A DNA stretch of 64,000 bases. It comes from Clostridiales bacterium (GTDB lineage: Bacteria; Bacillota; Clostridia; Christensenellales; Borkfalkiaceae). The position numbers and the translations under genes are program-made. The notes under the pieces are model-generated. The model did no database searches and was not told the origin of the DNA. It saw nothing but the letters and a program-made list of their open reading frames with translations. The DNA lies in contig SVIG01000006.1 of assembly GCA_015071005.1 (NCBI GenBank), positions 56,336 to 120,335 of the forward strand, read 5' to 3'. Position 1 is the stretch's first letter. Every line of letters begins with the position of its first letter. This document shows positions 18,405 through 27,333 of this stretch, in pieces.

Positions 18405-19972
18405 ATAGACTTTTAGAATATCTCGCGGAAATCCGTGAGATACAAGGCTTAAAAAACGCGATATTATGCGGTATTACGCTCACGAAAAAGGACGAAAGCG
18501 CGGAGTTTTTCTTGGTGACGGATAGAACGTACACGACGATGGACGAAGCGCGCGCTCGGGAAATTTCCGAGCGTTATTTGCCCCAAGGTATGAGCGTGAA
18601 GATAAAAATTTCCAAGCGCGTACCCGACGCGGAAACGATTCGCGCGCGAATTTTGGAATATATCCGCAAGAGCTTTCCTGCCGCCGGCGCGTTCTTGGAA
18701 GAGAGTGCAATCGAGGTGGAAATGCTCACGAGCGGCGCGAATTTTTACGTGGAAATCGCCTCGGGAGAGCAGACCTTGTTTTCATCGGGGAAAATCCTGG
18801 ACGAGACTAGCAGGTATCTATCGAGTATCTTTTGCGGCACGTTTTTTGGGAACGTGCGAGTCGTGGAAAAGGCGAATTTCGACGCTTCGCTTTTGGACGA
18901 AGAAATCGAGGAAACGGAAGAGTTTATTCCTACGGAAATTCGTGAGTTTCCCATTTGTGAATATGAAAAAATCGACGGCGTGGACGCACCTCTTAAAAAT
19001 GCGGTGTACATCGCCGATTGCTTGAATATGGAAGGCACGTATTCCGTTTGCGGAAACGTGAATTATATCGAAGAAATCAAGTACGTGAAGCATAACGAGG
19101 CTACGAATACGGACGTGGAAAAGACGCGCTTTTCGATTGCGCTTTCGGACGGTTCGGCGACCCTTCGAACGACTTATTTCCCCAAGAAAGCGACGTTGGA
19201 AAAGGTGCGCGAAATCAAAATAGGGGACAAAATCGTGATTACGGGCTCGAATGAAGAATTCCGCGGCACGATGTCCTTTAAGGCGGCGAAGCTTAATTAC
19301 GGCAGACCGCCCGAAGGGTTTGAACCGGTGGCAAGAAAGGGAAAACCCGTGCCCAAAGCGTATCACACCGTATTTCCCGAACCGTACGTGGACTATACGC
19401 AAGCAGGGCTTTTCGAGGATACGACAAAACCTGCGGACTTGAAAAAACACGTCATCGTTTGCTTTGATATTGAAACGACGGGGCTCAACAACAACCCTGC
19501 TATGGGGAAAATGGACAAAATTATCGAGCTTGGCGCGGTCAAGCTTGTGAACGGGGAAATTACCGAGAAATTCTCGTCGTTGATTGCTTGCCCTGAACGT
19601 TTATCCAAAGAAATCGTCGCGTTAACGGGGATTAAGGACGAGGATTTGGTTGGGAAACCCGAAGTGGATAAAGTGCTTGCCGACTTTTATAAATTTACCG
19701 ACGGCGCGATTTTGGTAGGGCATAACGTTGGATTTGACTATCGTTTCGTGCAGTATTACGGCGAACAATGCGGGTATATGTTCGATAAAAAACAATATGA
19801 TACGCTTGCGCTTGCGCAAGAGGTTTTGCGCGGTAAGCTTGCGAATTATAAGCTCAATACCGTTGCTGATTATTACGGCTTTGAGTTCAATCATCACCGT
19901 GCATTCGAGGACGCGGCGGTGACGGCGAAGGTGTTTATCGAGCTTGTAAAGGCAAAGGGCGGACTTGACTAA
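18401..19972 (+). CDS. PolC-derived DEDDh 3'-5' exonuclease without PHP or polymerase domain
   Basis: The 523-residue protein occupies the usual polC position between ispG and rimP. Residues 1-190 resemble the PolC N-terminal region. Residues about 195-300 form an OB-type domain (TYSVCGNVNYIEEI ... IKIGDKIVITGSNEEFRGTM). Residues about 348-520 are a complete DEDDh exonuclease: FDIETTGLN, GHNVGFDYRF and HHRAFEDAAVTA supply all acidic residues and the histidine. PolC normally has about 1,400 residues, with the exonuclease inserted into a PHP domain and followed by the polymerase. Here the PHP N-half is replaced by a 45-residue linker (QAGLFEDTT) and everything after the exonuclease is absent. 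The next 60 bp contain no polymerase remnant. It is likely a free-standing proofreading or repair exonuclease. Confidence 0.82.
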   Translation: MNRLLEYLAEIREIQGLKNAILCGITLTKKDESAEFFLVTDRTYTTMDEARAREISERYLPQGMSVKIKISKRVPDAETIRARILEYIRKSFPAAGAFLEESAIEVEMLTSGANFYVEIASGEQTLFSSGKILDETSRYLSSIFCGTFFGNVRVVEKANFDASLLDEEIEETEEFIPTEIREFPICEYEKIDGVDAPLKNAVYIADCLNMEGTYSVCGNVNYIEEIKYVKHNEATNTDVEKTRFSIALSDGSATLRTTYFPKKATLEKVREIKIGDKIVITGSNEEFRGTMSFKAAKLNYGRPPEGFEPVARKGKPVPKAYHTVFPEPYVDYTQAGLFEDTTKPADLKKHVIVCFDIETTGLNNNPAMGKMDKIIELGAVKLVNGEITEKFSSLIACPERLSKEIVALTGIKDEDLVGKPEVDKVLADFYKFTDGAILVGHNVGFDYRFVQYYGEQCGYMFDKKQYDTLALAQEVLRGKLANYKLNTVADYYGFEFNHHRAFEDAAVTAKVFIELVKAKGGLD

Positions 19973-19996
19973 ACGTCCTAAAATGAGAAAAGGATA

Positions 19997-20016
19997 GGGG
20001 CAGGTACGCGTTGAAA
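19997..20016 (+). repeat. dispersed short element, copy c
   Basis: GGGGCAGGTACGCGTTGAAA lies 24 bp after the exonuclease stop and 30 bp before the next lipoprotein start. It is identical over 18 bases to copy e. TTGAAATGTTTTCAA next to it is a small inverted repeat. Confidence 0.6.
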
Positions 20017-20046
20017 TGTTTTCAATAGGCATATAAGGAGTTGCTT

Positions 20047-20682
20047 ATGAAAAAATTTTTATTAAAAATAGGTTGCATAGTATTGTGTGTTTGTTCGTTT
20101 GGGTTGGTGTCTTGTAAGAAAGATAAGGCGGAAAAGACGGCGAATCTTTACGAGAGTGGAATCGAAACGGCGCTTGTAGTAGAAGAAATGGCAAAAAGTG
20201 AAATATACAAGGAGTATATAGGCGTTGAGTATGATATTACAAACGTTCTTGCCGAGGACTACCGTGCGCCTATAAGCGTTTACAGTATATCCAGTCCAAC
20301 GTTTGAGGAATTTTTTCAAGCGGTTGAAGCTGGGGACGTAGAAGAAAAATGGGACTCACTTCCCGATAGCATAAAAGCACAAATGGAAGGTGGATTTGAT
20401 TTATTTCATTTCATAATTGTGAATTATGGTGGGGAACAGCAATTGGCGATTTCCAGCGTCTTTCAGGCATCTTTACGTTTTGATGGGAAGATTGATGCGA
20501 AAATTGCTTACGTATACGTATATGAAACGGGTACTCCCATTGTCGTTACGTTTACTCCCATCTGCGATCACGGCTACTCGGCTATGGGGAGTTTTTTGTT
20601 CGGGGTGGATTGTACGTCGATGGAAAAGATAGAAGAAGTATTTAAGCCTTTTCAATGTGAAGTGGCGCTTGTGACTGCTTAA
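20047..20682 (+). CDS. putative lipoprotein of unknown function
   Basis: The 211-residue protein has a lysine-rich start, a hydrophobic segment and the lipobox LVSC with Cys near residue 24, followed by KKDK. It should be anchored on the outer face of the membrane. The mature part is not recognised by motif. It overlaps nothing and lies between the PolC-like exonuclease and rimP, a place normally without a gene. I chose the ATG at 20047, which is 6 bp after AAGGAG, over the TTG at 20041, which has no spacing. Confidence 0.72.
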   Translation: MKKFLLKIGCIVLCVCSFGLVSCKKDKAEKTANLYESGIETALVVEEMAKSEIYKEYIGVEYDITNVLAEDYRAPISVYSISSPTFEEFFQAVEAGDVEEKWDSLPDSIKAQMEGGFDLFHFIIVNYGGEQQLAISSVFQASLRFDGKIDAKIAYVYVYETGTPIVVTFTPICDHGYSAMGSFLFGVDCTSMEKIEEVFKPFQCEVALVTA

Positions 20683-20727
20683 CGTGAGAAAAAATTACGT
20701 AAAATTCCCAAAATTTGTGTAAAACGC

Positions 20728-20756
20728 TTGCAATTTGCTTATTATAATGTTATAAT
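20728..20756 (+). promoter_or_regulatory. promoter of the rimP-nusA-infB operon
   Basis: TTGCAA at 20728-20733, a 17-bp spacer and TATAAT at 20751-20756 give a near-consensus SigA promoter about 120 bp before rimP. Confidence 0.75.
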
Positions 20757-20781
20757 AAGGATACTTAATAATGCTTTTGTT

Positions 20782-20813
20782 ATTGAGAGTGGTCTTTTGA
20801 GGCCACTCTCAAT
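20782..20813 (+). promoter_or_regulatory. long hairpin in the rimP leader
   Basis: ATTGAGAGTGG pairs with CCACTCTCAAT; two more pairs (T-G and C-G) close the stem at 13 bp around TTTTGA. It is not followed by a clear T run, so it is either a weak terminator/attenuator or an mRNA processing or protein-binding site. It starts about 20 bp after the predicted transcription start. Confidence 0.55.
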
Positions 20814-20876
20814 CTTCGTATTTTGGGCTTGTAAAGGAAAACAAGGCGAAGAAAAAAGCGAAAAAATAGGAGTTTT

Positions 20877-21347
20877 ATGAAAGTCAAAACAATTGAAGAA
20901 ATTCAAAACGCATTGCAGCCGACTGCGGACGAAATGGGGATTGAAATCGTAGAAGTGGAGTTCAAGCAAGGCAAAGAGCCTGCGCTCACCGTCTATATCG
21001 ACGTGGACGGCGGCGTGGATTTGGATACGTGCGAAAAATTCCATCGTGCGATTGATCCGATTTTGGACGAAGTCGATCCCACCTTCGGCGCGCCGTACAC
21101 GCTTAACGTTTCCAGCCCTGGGTTGGATAGACCGCTCAAAACCGATCGCGACTATAATAAGTGTATCGGGGAAAAGGTGGAAGTGAAATTGTTTGCGCCC
21201 TTGAAAGGCAAGAAGTTTTTTGAAGCGATTTTGAAAGCGCACGACGAGACTTGCGTGTATTTGGACGACAAGGGCGAAGAGTTGAAGCTGGAAAAGGCGA
21301 AGCTTGCAAAAATTTGCAGAGCGATTGATTTCGACGGACTGTTTTAA
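20877..21347 (+). CDS. rimP: ribosome maturation factor RimP
   Basis: RimP assists 30S subunit maturation. The 156-residue protein has the typical EIVEVEFKQGKEPALTVYID, followed by VDLDTCEKFHRAIDPILDE and LNVSSPGLDRPLK (about residue 79), and a C-terminal SH3-like domain. It is the first gene of the translation operon, ahead of nusA, and its start follows TAGGAG. Confidence 0.95.
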   Translation: MKVKTIEEIQNALQPTADEMGIEIVEVEFKQGKEPALTVYIDVDGGVDLDTCEKFHRAIDPILDEVDPTFGAPYTLNVSSPGLDRPLKTDRDYNKCIGEKVEVKLFAPLKGKKFFEAILKAHDETCVYLDDKGEELKLEKAKLAKICRAIDFDGLF

Positions 21348-21411
21348 GTCCACTCAACAAGAAAAAAATTAAAACCACAATAAATTGAAAATTTAACAGG
21401 AGATTAACATC

Positions 21412-22521
21412 ATGATCATGGACAACAAAGAGTTTTTTGCGGCTCTTGGCGATCTCGTAAGAGAAAAAGGTATCAGCGAAGAATCCTTCATCGCGACGCT
21501 TGAAAACGCGCTTGCATCGGCGTACAAAAAGCAATTCGACGGCGGCGCGGAAATCAGCGTTTCCTGCGATGCGGAAAAGGGGCTTATCACGTTCAGCGCA
21601 AAGCGTTACGTGGTGGAAGAAGTCGTAGACAAGGATAAGGAAATTTCTTTGGAAGAAGCGCAAGAGCTTGATCCTACGCATCAAGTAGGCGACGTTATCG
21701 TAAAGAACTTTATTCCCAAGGATTTCGGCCGTATCGCGGCGCAAACGGCAAAGCAAGTTATTTTGCAAAAATTGCACGAAGCGGAACGCGACAACACCTT
21801 CTCGGAATTCTCCGATAAGGAAGGCGAACTCATGGAAGGGGTTATCCGTAAAATCGATGAACGCAATATTTACGTGGAGCTTGGCGACAAGAAGATTGAA
21901 GGGGTTATGCCTCCTCAAGATCGCGTACCTACCGAAAGATACGGCGTGGGCGATCGCTTGAAGGTGTTCGTAAAGCGCGTTAAGAACAACGGTAAAAATT
22001 CGCAAATCGTGGTATCGCGTAGCGCGCAAGGCTTGGTTAAAAAGCTTTTCGAAGAACAAGTGCCCGAAATTGCGCAAGGTATCGTAGAAATCAAAGAAAT
22101 CGCGCGTGAAGCAGGTCACCGTACGAAGATGGCGATCGTTTCCAACGATTCGAGAGTAGACGCGGTCGGCGCATGCGTTGGTAATCGCGGTGCGAGAGTA
22201 AACGCAGTCGTAGAAGAACTCGGCGGCGAAAAGATCGATATCATTCTTTGGAACGAAGATCCCTTGGCGTTCATCTATAAAGCGCTTTCCCCTGCGACGG
22301 TACTTTCCGTGACCGCGCGCGGCGAACGTAGCGCAATGGCGATTGTGCCCGACGATAAGCTCTCGCTTGCAATCGGTCGCGACGGTCAAAATGCAAGACT
22401 TGCGGCTCGCTTGACGGGTTGGAAGATCGACGTGAAGAGCGCGTCGTCTCCCGAAGCTGCGGAAGTGCTTGCGGCAATTGAGAACGAAGAAAACGAAGAA
22501 TTCGAAGACAGCGCGGAATAA
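21412..22521 (+). CDS. nusA: transcription termination/antitermination protein NusA
   Basis: NusA binds RNA polymerase and modulates pausing, termination and antitermination. The 369-residue protein has the N-terminal RNAP-binding domain, an S1 domain near residues 138-200 (EGVIRKIDERNIYVELGDKK) and two KH domains (DPLAFIYKALSPATV; LSLAIGRDGQNARLAARLTG). A short acidic tail replaces the C-terminal repeats of proteobacterial NusA, as is normal in Bacillota. A second ATG two codons downstream is equally usable. Confidence 0.96.
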   Translation: MIMDNKEFFAALGDLVREKGISEESFIATLENALASAYKKQFDGGAEISVSCDAEKGLITFSAKRYVVEEVVDKDKEISLEEAQELDPTHQVGDVIVKNFIPKDFGRIAAQTAKQVILQKLHEAERDNTFSEFSDKEGELMEGVIRKIDERNIYVELGDKKIEGVMPPQDRVPTERYGVGDRLKVFVKRVKNNGKNSQIVVSRSAQGLVKKLFEEQVPEIAQGIVEIKEIAREAGHRTKMAIVSNDSRVDAVGACVGNRGARVNAVVEELGGEKIDIILWNEDPLAFIYKALSPATVLSVTARGERSAMAIVPDDKLSLAIGRDGQNARLAARLTGWKIDVKSASSPEAAEVLAAIENEENEEFEDSAE

Positions 22522-22575
22522 TTTTCCGCTTCTACTGCGTTTTTACGCAGCGAAAACATTTCGGGAGAAAGAGTC

Positions 22576-22845
22576 ATGCCGAAAACGAAAAAGATACCTT
22601 TGCGTACCTGTATAGCTTGCCGTGAAATGAAACCGAAAGGGGAAATGACCCGCGTGGTCAAAAACGCGGACGGCGAGATCAAGCTCGACCCTACGGGCAA
22701 GTTGCCCGGTCGCGGTGCGTACGTTTGTAATAATCCCGACTGCTTGAAGAAGGTGGACGGTAAGAAATTGTTCAATAAAGCCTTTTCCGCGAGCGTTGCC
22801 GACGAGATTTATCGCGGTATCGGGGAGGGAAACGGTGACAAGTAA
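22576..22845 (+). CDS. rnpM: RNase P modulator RnpM (YlxR family)
   Basis: The 89-residue protein is a complete YlxR-family member: RTCIACREMKPKGEMTRVV, then LPGRGAYVCNNPDCLKK. The family binds RNA and in Bacillus was renamed RnpM for its effect on RNase P. It lies between nusA and the L7Ae-like gene, its conserved position, and overlaps the latter by 11 bp. Confidence 0.93.
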   Translation: MPKTKKIPLRTCIACREMKPKGEMTRVVKNADGEIKLDPTGKLPGRGAYVCNNPDCLKKVDGKKLFNKAFSASVADEIYRGIGEGNGDK

Positions 22846-23164
22846 GGTCGAGAATTATTTAGGATTTTGTATCCGTGCGAGAAAGATTATTTTCGGTGCG
22901 GAAACGATCGAAAAACAAAAGCGCGGCGTATTTCTTTTGATCGTGGACGGCGGAATTGGGAAAAATTCCTTAAAGCCCACGCTTGCGGCAAAAGAACGGC
23001 TTGGCTGTCCAATGCTGATGACGGCGGAAGGGCAGCTCGGCGAAATGTTGCATAAGCCTGCCGTGAAAGCGGTGGCAATCACAGACAATCATCTGGCTTC
23101 GGCGATACTTTCCGTCGCCGAAAGCGACAGTCAATTCAAATTATATTCGGGAGGAAACAACTGA
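22835..23164 (+). CDS. L7Ae/L30e-family RNA-binding protein (YlxQ-like)
   Basis: The 109-residue protein has the L7Ae/L30e fold pattern (YLGFCIRARKIIFGAETIEK; NHLASAIL), a kink-turn RNA binder of the nusA-infB operon. The GTG at 22835 is preceded by GGGAGGGA and lies inside rnpM; starting further upstream would read rnpM sequence in another frame. Confidence 0.87.
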   Translation: MTSKVENYLGFCIRARKIIFGAETIEKQKRGVFLLIVDGGIGKNSLKPTLAAKERLGCPMLMTAEGQLGEMLHKPAVKAVAITDNHLASAILSVAESDSQFKLYSGGNN

Positions 23165-23168
23165 ACCT

Positions 23169-25835
23169 ATGGCAAAAAAATACGAGAATGTGGAGAAAAT
23201 ACTTGGACTTCTTGACGATAAGCAACTTGGCGGTTTGCAAAAGCGTCTTACTTCCACAGAAAAGAGCCTTTCGGAAATTTTAAGAAAGCTTTCCGCAATG
23301 GAAGCGGAAAAAGCGGAGCGCGAAGCAGCGGAAGCGGCGGCAAGAGCGGAAGAAGAAGCTCGCATCGCGGCGGAAGAAGCGGCAAAAGCTGCTGCAGAGG
23401 CGGCGGAAGCAGCAGCGAAGGAAGAAGCTGCCAAAGCGAAAAAAGCGACGAAGAAAAAGGCTGAAAAAATAGAAGAACCCGTTGAAGAAAAAGCGGAAGA
23501 ACCGGCAGTAGAAGCGGTGGAAGTGCCCGTGGAAACGAAGGAAGAAGAGAAAAAAGCGGTAGCGGAAGAAAAGCCTGAAAAGGTTGAAAAGGAAGAAGCG
23601 ACTACGGAAACGAAAACGGAAAATCGTACTTTCGTACCCAAGCCTGCGACGCCTGCAGCGCCAAGAGCGCCGAGATATTTCCGCAACGGACAAGAGCAAG
23701 GCGTGTACGTGGCAAAGCCGGGCGTAGATACGTCCGCAGGCGCGACGTTCCGTCCCCGTCCTCAAGGGGATAGACCTGCTCGTCCTCAAGGTGATAGACC
23801 TTTCAACGGCCAAAAACCTGCGGGTGGCGCAAGACCTGCAAGACCTACGGCAAGCGCGCCTATCGCAGCGCCCGTAGCGCCGGCAAGAGATCAGAAGTCC
23901 TTCTCTTCGCCTGCAAAGAAAAAGACGTTTGAAAAGACGTACACGGAAAAGAAACCTTTGTCGAAGCGTTCTTTGAGCCGTCAACAAGGCTTAACGGTGG
24001 AAGATTTCGATGAAGATAAGAGCGGTTATAGAAAAGTCCGTTCGCCGAAAAAGCAAAAGCAACAGGAAATCCCTACGATCAAGATCGAGCATGCAGTCGT
24101 CACGACGCAGGAAATTCCTTTGAAGGTGCTTTCCGAAAAACTCGGTGTTTCGGCGGTGGAAATCACCAAACGCCTTTTCAAGGAAGGCATTATGAAGGGT
24201 ATCAACGATTCGATCGACTACGATAACGCGGCGCTTATGGCGGCCGATATGGGGATCGACCTTGAATACAAGCCCGAAAAGACCGCGGAAGAAGTCCTTA
24301 TGGACACGGTGGTCGCGGAAGACGAAAGCAAGCTTGTGCTCCGTGCTCCCGTTGTTACGGTTATGGGTCACGTTGACCACGGTAAGACGTCCTTGCTCGA
24401 CAAGATCCGCGCGACGACCGTCACGGCAGGCGAAGCCGGCGGTATTACGCAAAGCATCGGTGCGTACACGGTTACGGCAAAAGGCAAACAAATCACCTTT
24501 ATTGATACGCCCGGTCACGCGGCATTCACGGCAATGCGTGCGCGCGGTGCGCAGGTGACGGATATCGTTATCCTTGTAGTGGCGGCGGACGACGGTATCA
24601 TGCCTCAAACGGTGGAAGCAATCAATCACGCGAAATCGGCAAACGTGCCTATTATCGTCGCGATGAACAAGATGGATAAATACGAAGTCAATCCCGACCG
24701 TGTGAAGCAAGAGCTTATGCAATACGAGCTCGTGCCCGAAGAATGGGGTGGGGATACGATGGTCGTTCCCATTTCCGCAAAGACGGGTATGGGTATCGAC
24801 GAACTTTTGGAATCGGTCAACCTTGTAGCGGAAATGCAAGAATTGAAGGCGAACCCCGATCGTCAAGCAAAAGGTACGATTATCGAAGCCAAGCTTGACA
24901 AGGGTAAAGGCCCCGTTGCAAGCATTATCGTGCAAACGGGTACGCTTAAAACGGGCGACAATATCCTTTCGGGTACGACGATGGGGCGTGTTCGTGCGAT
25001 GTTCGACGACAAGGGCAGAACGGTCAAGAGTGCAGGCCCTTCGATGGCGGTTTCCATTCTCGGTTTCGAAGAAGTACCCAACGCAGGCGACAGCATTATG
25101 GCAGTCGATCAAGCGCTTATGAAGCAGGTACAAGAAGAAAGAAAGAACCGTCAACGCGAAAGCATGATCAAAGAACAAAGCCGTGTTTCTCTCGACGATA
25201 TCTTCGCGCAAGTGGAAGAAGGCAAGCTCAAGAATTTGAACTTGATCGTCAAAGGGGACGTACAGGGTAGCGTTGAAGCTGTAAAGCAGTCGCTTGAAAA
25301 GCTTTCCAACGAAGAAGTGCGCGTGAAGGTTATCCACTCGGCGGCAGGCGCGATCAACGAAAGCGACGTTATGCTTGCAGAGAGCGCGAATGCGATCATT
25401 ATCGGGTTTAACGTGCGTCCTGATACGAAGGCGAAGAAACTCGCGGAAACGTCCAAGGTTGACGTTAGAAGCTACCGCATTATCTACGAACTTCTCGACG
25501 ATATGGAAGCGGCGCTGAAAGGTATGCTTGCACCCAAGCTTCGTGAAATCCTTACGGGTAAATGCGAAGTCCGTCAAACGTTCAATATCACGGGCGTTGG
25601 TACGATTGCAGGTTGCTACGTTATCGACGGTAAGATCGTTCGCGGCGGTAAGCTGAGAATCTACCGCGAAGATATTATGATTTGCGAAGGCGGCGTGAAG
25701 CAACTTAAGAGATTCAAGGACGATGTGAAGGAAGTCAACTACGGCTACGAATGCGGCTGTGCAATCGACGGCTTTAACGAAATCCGCGTAGGCGATATTA
25801 TCGAATGCTATATCACCGAGGAGATCAAAGCATAA
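23169..25835 (+). CDS. infB: translation initiation factor IF-2
   Basis: IF-2 is the GTPase that places initiator tRNA on the 30S subunit. The 888-residue protein has a long low-complexity N-terminus rich in Ala/Glu/Lys (about 40-165) and Pro/Arg-rich repeats (RPQGD, about 195-220). An IF2_N segment lies near 315. The GTPase domain follows, with G1 GHVDHGKTSLLDKIR (about 402), DTPGH and NKMDKYE. The C-terminal C1/C2 domains include GVGTIAGCYVIDGKI. The N-terminal repeats vary strongly among species. Its stop shares one base with the rbfA start. Confidence 0.97.
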   Translation: MAKKYENVEKILGLLDDKQLGGLQKRLTSTEKSLSEILRKLSAMEAEKAEREAAEAAARAEEEARIAAEEAAKAAAEAAEAAAKEEAAKAKKATKKKAEKIEEPVEEKAEEPAVEAVEVPVETKEEEKKAVAEEKPEKVEKEEATTETKTENRTFVPKPATPAAPRAPRYFRNGQEQGVYVAKPGVDTSAGATFRPRPQGDRPARPQGDRPFNGQKPAGGARPARPTASAPIAAPVAPARDQKSFSSPAKKKTFEKTYTEKKPLSKRSLSRQQGLTVEDFDEDKSGYRKVRSPKKQKQQEIPTIKIEHAVVTTQEIPLKVLSEKLGVSAVEITKRLFKEGIMKGINDSIDYDNAALMAADMGIDLEYKPEKTAEEVLMDTVVAEDESKLVLRAPVVTVMGHVDHGKTSLLDKIRATTVTAGEAGGITQSIGAYTVTAKGKQITFIDTPGHAAFTAMRARGAQVTDIVILVVAADDGIMPQTVEAINHAKSANVPIIVAMNKMDKYEVNPDRVKQELMQYELVPEEWGGDTMVVPISAKTGMGIDELLESVNLVAEMQELKANPDRQAKGTIIEAKLDKGKGPVASIIVQTGTLKTGDNILSGTTMGRVRAMFDDKGRTVKSAGPSMAVSILGFEEVPNAGDSIMAVDQALMKQVQEERKNRQRESMIKEQSRVSLDDIFAQVEEGKLKNLNLIVKGDVQGSVEAVKQSLEKLSNEEVRVKVIHSAAGAINESDVMLAESANAIIIGFNVRPDTKAKKLAETSKVDVRSYRIIYELLDDMEAALKGMLAPKLREILTGKCEVRQTFNITGVGTIAGCYVIDGKIVRGGKLRIYREDIMICEGGVKQLKRFKDDVKEVNYGYECGCAIDGFNEIRVGDIIECYITEEIKA

Positions 25836-26221
25836 TGAAAGTATCGAGAACGTCAAGACTCAACGGCGAATACCAAAAGGAAATCAGCGAGATTATCCGC
25901 TTGCAAAAGGACAAAATGCCTGGCATTAAAGGACTTGTGTCCGTGACGGAAGTGGACGTCGCGCCCGATTTGAAAACGGCAATCGTCTACGTAAGCATTT
26001 ACGGCGCGAACGACGCGGAAAGCAAGCACACGTTTGAAGTTTTGCAAGAACACGCTGGCTTTATCCGTCATCAGCTTTCGCAGGTAATGCGTATGCGTAC
26101 CGTGCCTGCGCTTACCTTCCGCACGGACGGGAGCATGGTTTACGGCGCGAAAATGGACGAATTGTTCAAAAAAATCACCTATACGACGTCTGCGGACGAA
26201 ACGGATAGTGACAACGATTAA
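25835..26221 (+). CDS. rbfA: ribosome-binding factor A
   Basis: RbfA helps mature the 5' end of 16S rRNA in the 30S subunit. The 128-residue protein has the single KH-like domain with SRTSRLNGEYQKEISEII and KTAIVYVSIYGANDAE. The ATG at 25835 overlaps the infB stop by one base, favouring translational coupling. A terminator follows. Confidence 0.93.
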   Translation: MKVSRTSRLNGEYQKEISEIIRLQKDKMPGIKGLVSVTEVDVAPDLKTAIVYVSIYGANDAESKHTFEVLQEHAGFIRHQLSQVMRMRTVPALTFRTDGSMVYGAKMDELFKKITYTTSADETDSDND

Positions 26222-26223
26222 AC

Positions 26224-26252
26224 GAAAAAACGCGTAATAATTACGCGTTTTT
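26224..26252 (+). terminator. rho-independent terminator after rbfA
   Basis: AAAAACGCGTAAT pairs with ATTACGCGTTTTT. It lies just before the nrnA ribosome site, so nrnA may depend on read-through or its own start. Confidence 0.75.
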
Positions 26253-26270
26253 CCTTATAAGGATAAAATT

Positions 26271-27242
26271 ATGAACGCAACAATGCAACAAATTGCGGAG
26301 CGAATCAAGCGCGCAAAAAGCGTTTTGATAATGACGCACATGCGCCCCGACGGCGACGCTTTGGGGAGCGCGCTCGCGCTTTTTTCCGCGCTCAAAAAAT
26401 TGAATATACGGGGGAAGGTATGCGTTGAATCGGATATTCCGTCGAATTTGCGCTTTATCCAAGGTGTGGAAACCATTGCAAAAAAACCTGCGGAAAGCTA
26501 TGATTTACTCATAACGGTGGATTGCAGCGACGAGCAACGTTTAGGGCTTTTGTTCTCGGAGTTTGGCAAGGCGAAACGGGAAAGAATCGATACGGTGAAT
26601 ATCGATCACCATATTTCCAACACCCGATTTGCAAAATACAATTTCGTGCAAGAATGTGCGGCGAATTGTATGCATATTGCTACGCTCATCGAAGACCTGG
26701 GTGTGCCGTTTGATAAAACGATTGCCGAATATCTCTTAATCGGGCTTTTGACTGATTCGGGGAATTTTTCGCACGACGACGTGACGGAAGAGTGTATGCT
26801 CTTGGCGGCAAAGCTTGTCAAGGCAGGCGCGGATATGCGCTATTACAATTACGAGCTTTTCAAAAAACAACCGAAAGCGCGCGCGAAGCTGTACGCAAAG
26901 ACGATGAGTGGCATTCGTTATTATCACGAAGATCGGTTTGCCGTTATCACCATTACGCAAAAGGCGATGGAAGAATGTGGGGCAGACCAAGGCATGACGG
27001 AAGGTTTTGTTGATTTTCCGCTCAACATAGAAAGCGTGGAAATCGCCGCGTCCCTTTTGGAAATTCGGAAAGGGCAATATAAAATTTCCCTACGCTCGAA
27101 GGAATATGCGGACGTAAATAAGCTCGCGGCGACCTTTGGCGGTGGTGGACATATCCGTGCGGCAGGCTGTATGCTTTTCGGCGATATCGAAGAAGTACTC
27201 GACAAGCTTTCGTACGTGGCAGGGCAGTATTTGGAGGATTAA
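26271..27242 (+). CDS. nrnA: DHH-family oligoribonuclease/PAP phosphatase
   Basis: NrnA degrades very short RNAs and 3'-phosphoadenosine 5'-phosphate. The 323-residue protein has the DHH domain motifs MTHMRPDGDALGSALAL (about residue 22), TVDCSDEQR (about 83), NIDHHISNTRF (about 109) and LTDSGNFSHDD, and the DHHA1 domain with GGGGHIRAAGC near 296. It follows rbfA, a conserved order in Bacillota. Confidence 0.93.
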   Translation: MNATMQQIAERIKRAKSVLIMTHMRPDGDALGSALALFSALKKLNIRGKVCVESDIPSNLRFIQGVETIAKKPAESYDLLITVDCSDEQRLGLLFSEFGKAKRERIDTVNIDHHISNTRFAKYNFVQECAANCMHIATLIEDLGVPFDKTIAEYLLIGLLTDSGNFSHDDVTEECMLLAAKLVKAGADMRYYNYELFKKQPKARAKLYAKTMSGIRYYHEDRFAVITITQKAMEECGADQGMTEGFVDFPLNIESVEIAASLLEIRKGQYKISLRSKEYADVNKLAATFGGGGHIRAAGCMLFGDIEEVLDKLSYVAGQYLED

Positions 27243-27246
27243 ACAA

Positions 27247-27288
27247 TAACCGCGGAAGAAACATTGAGTTTCGTCCGCGGTTTTTTGT
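27247..27288 (+). terminator. rho-independent terminator after nrnA
   Basis: AACCGCGGA...TCCGCGGTT with following Ts closes the translation operon. Confidence 0.8.
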
Positions 27289-27333
27289 CGAAAAAAAGAC
27301 GAAATTTTTCCTTGATAAATTTCCGTTTAGGGG

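Noticed and set aside
21136..22389. Antisense open frame (417 codons) opposite rimP and nusA
   Set aside because: No ribosome site or motif, and both plus-strand genes are unambiguous.
23340..23640. Ala/Glu/Lys-rich repeats as a possible separate repeat protein
   Set aside because: This is the normal low-complexity N-terminal region of IF-2.
23991..25856. Long antisense open frame (621 codons) opposite infB
   Set aside because: It mirrors infB codon structure, has no ribosome site, and its translation is rich in His/Arg/Phe with no motif. The plus-strand gene is a clear IF-2.
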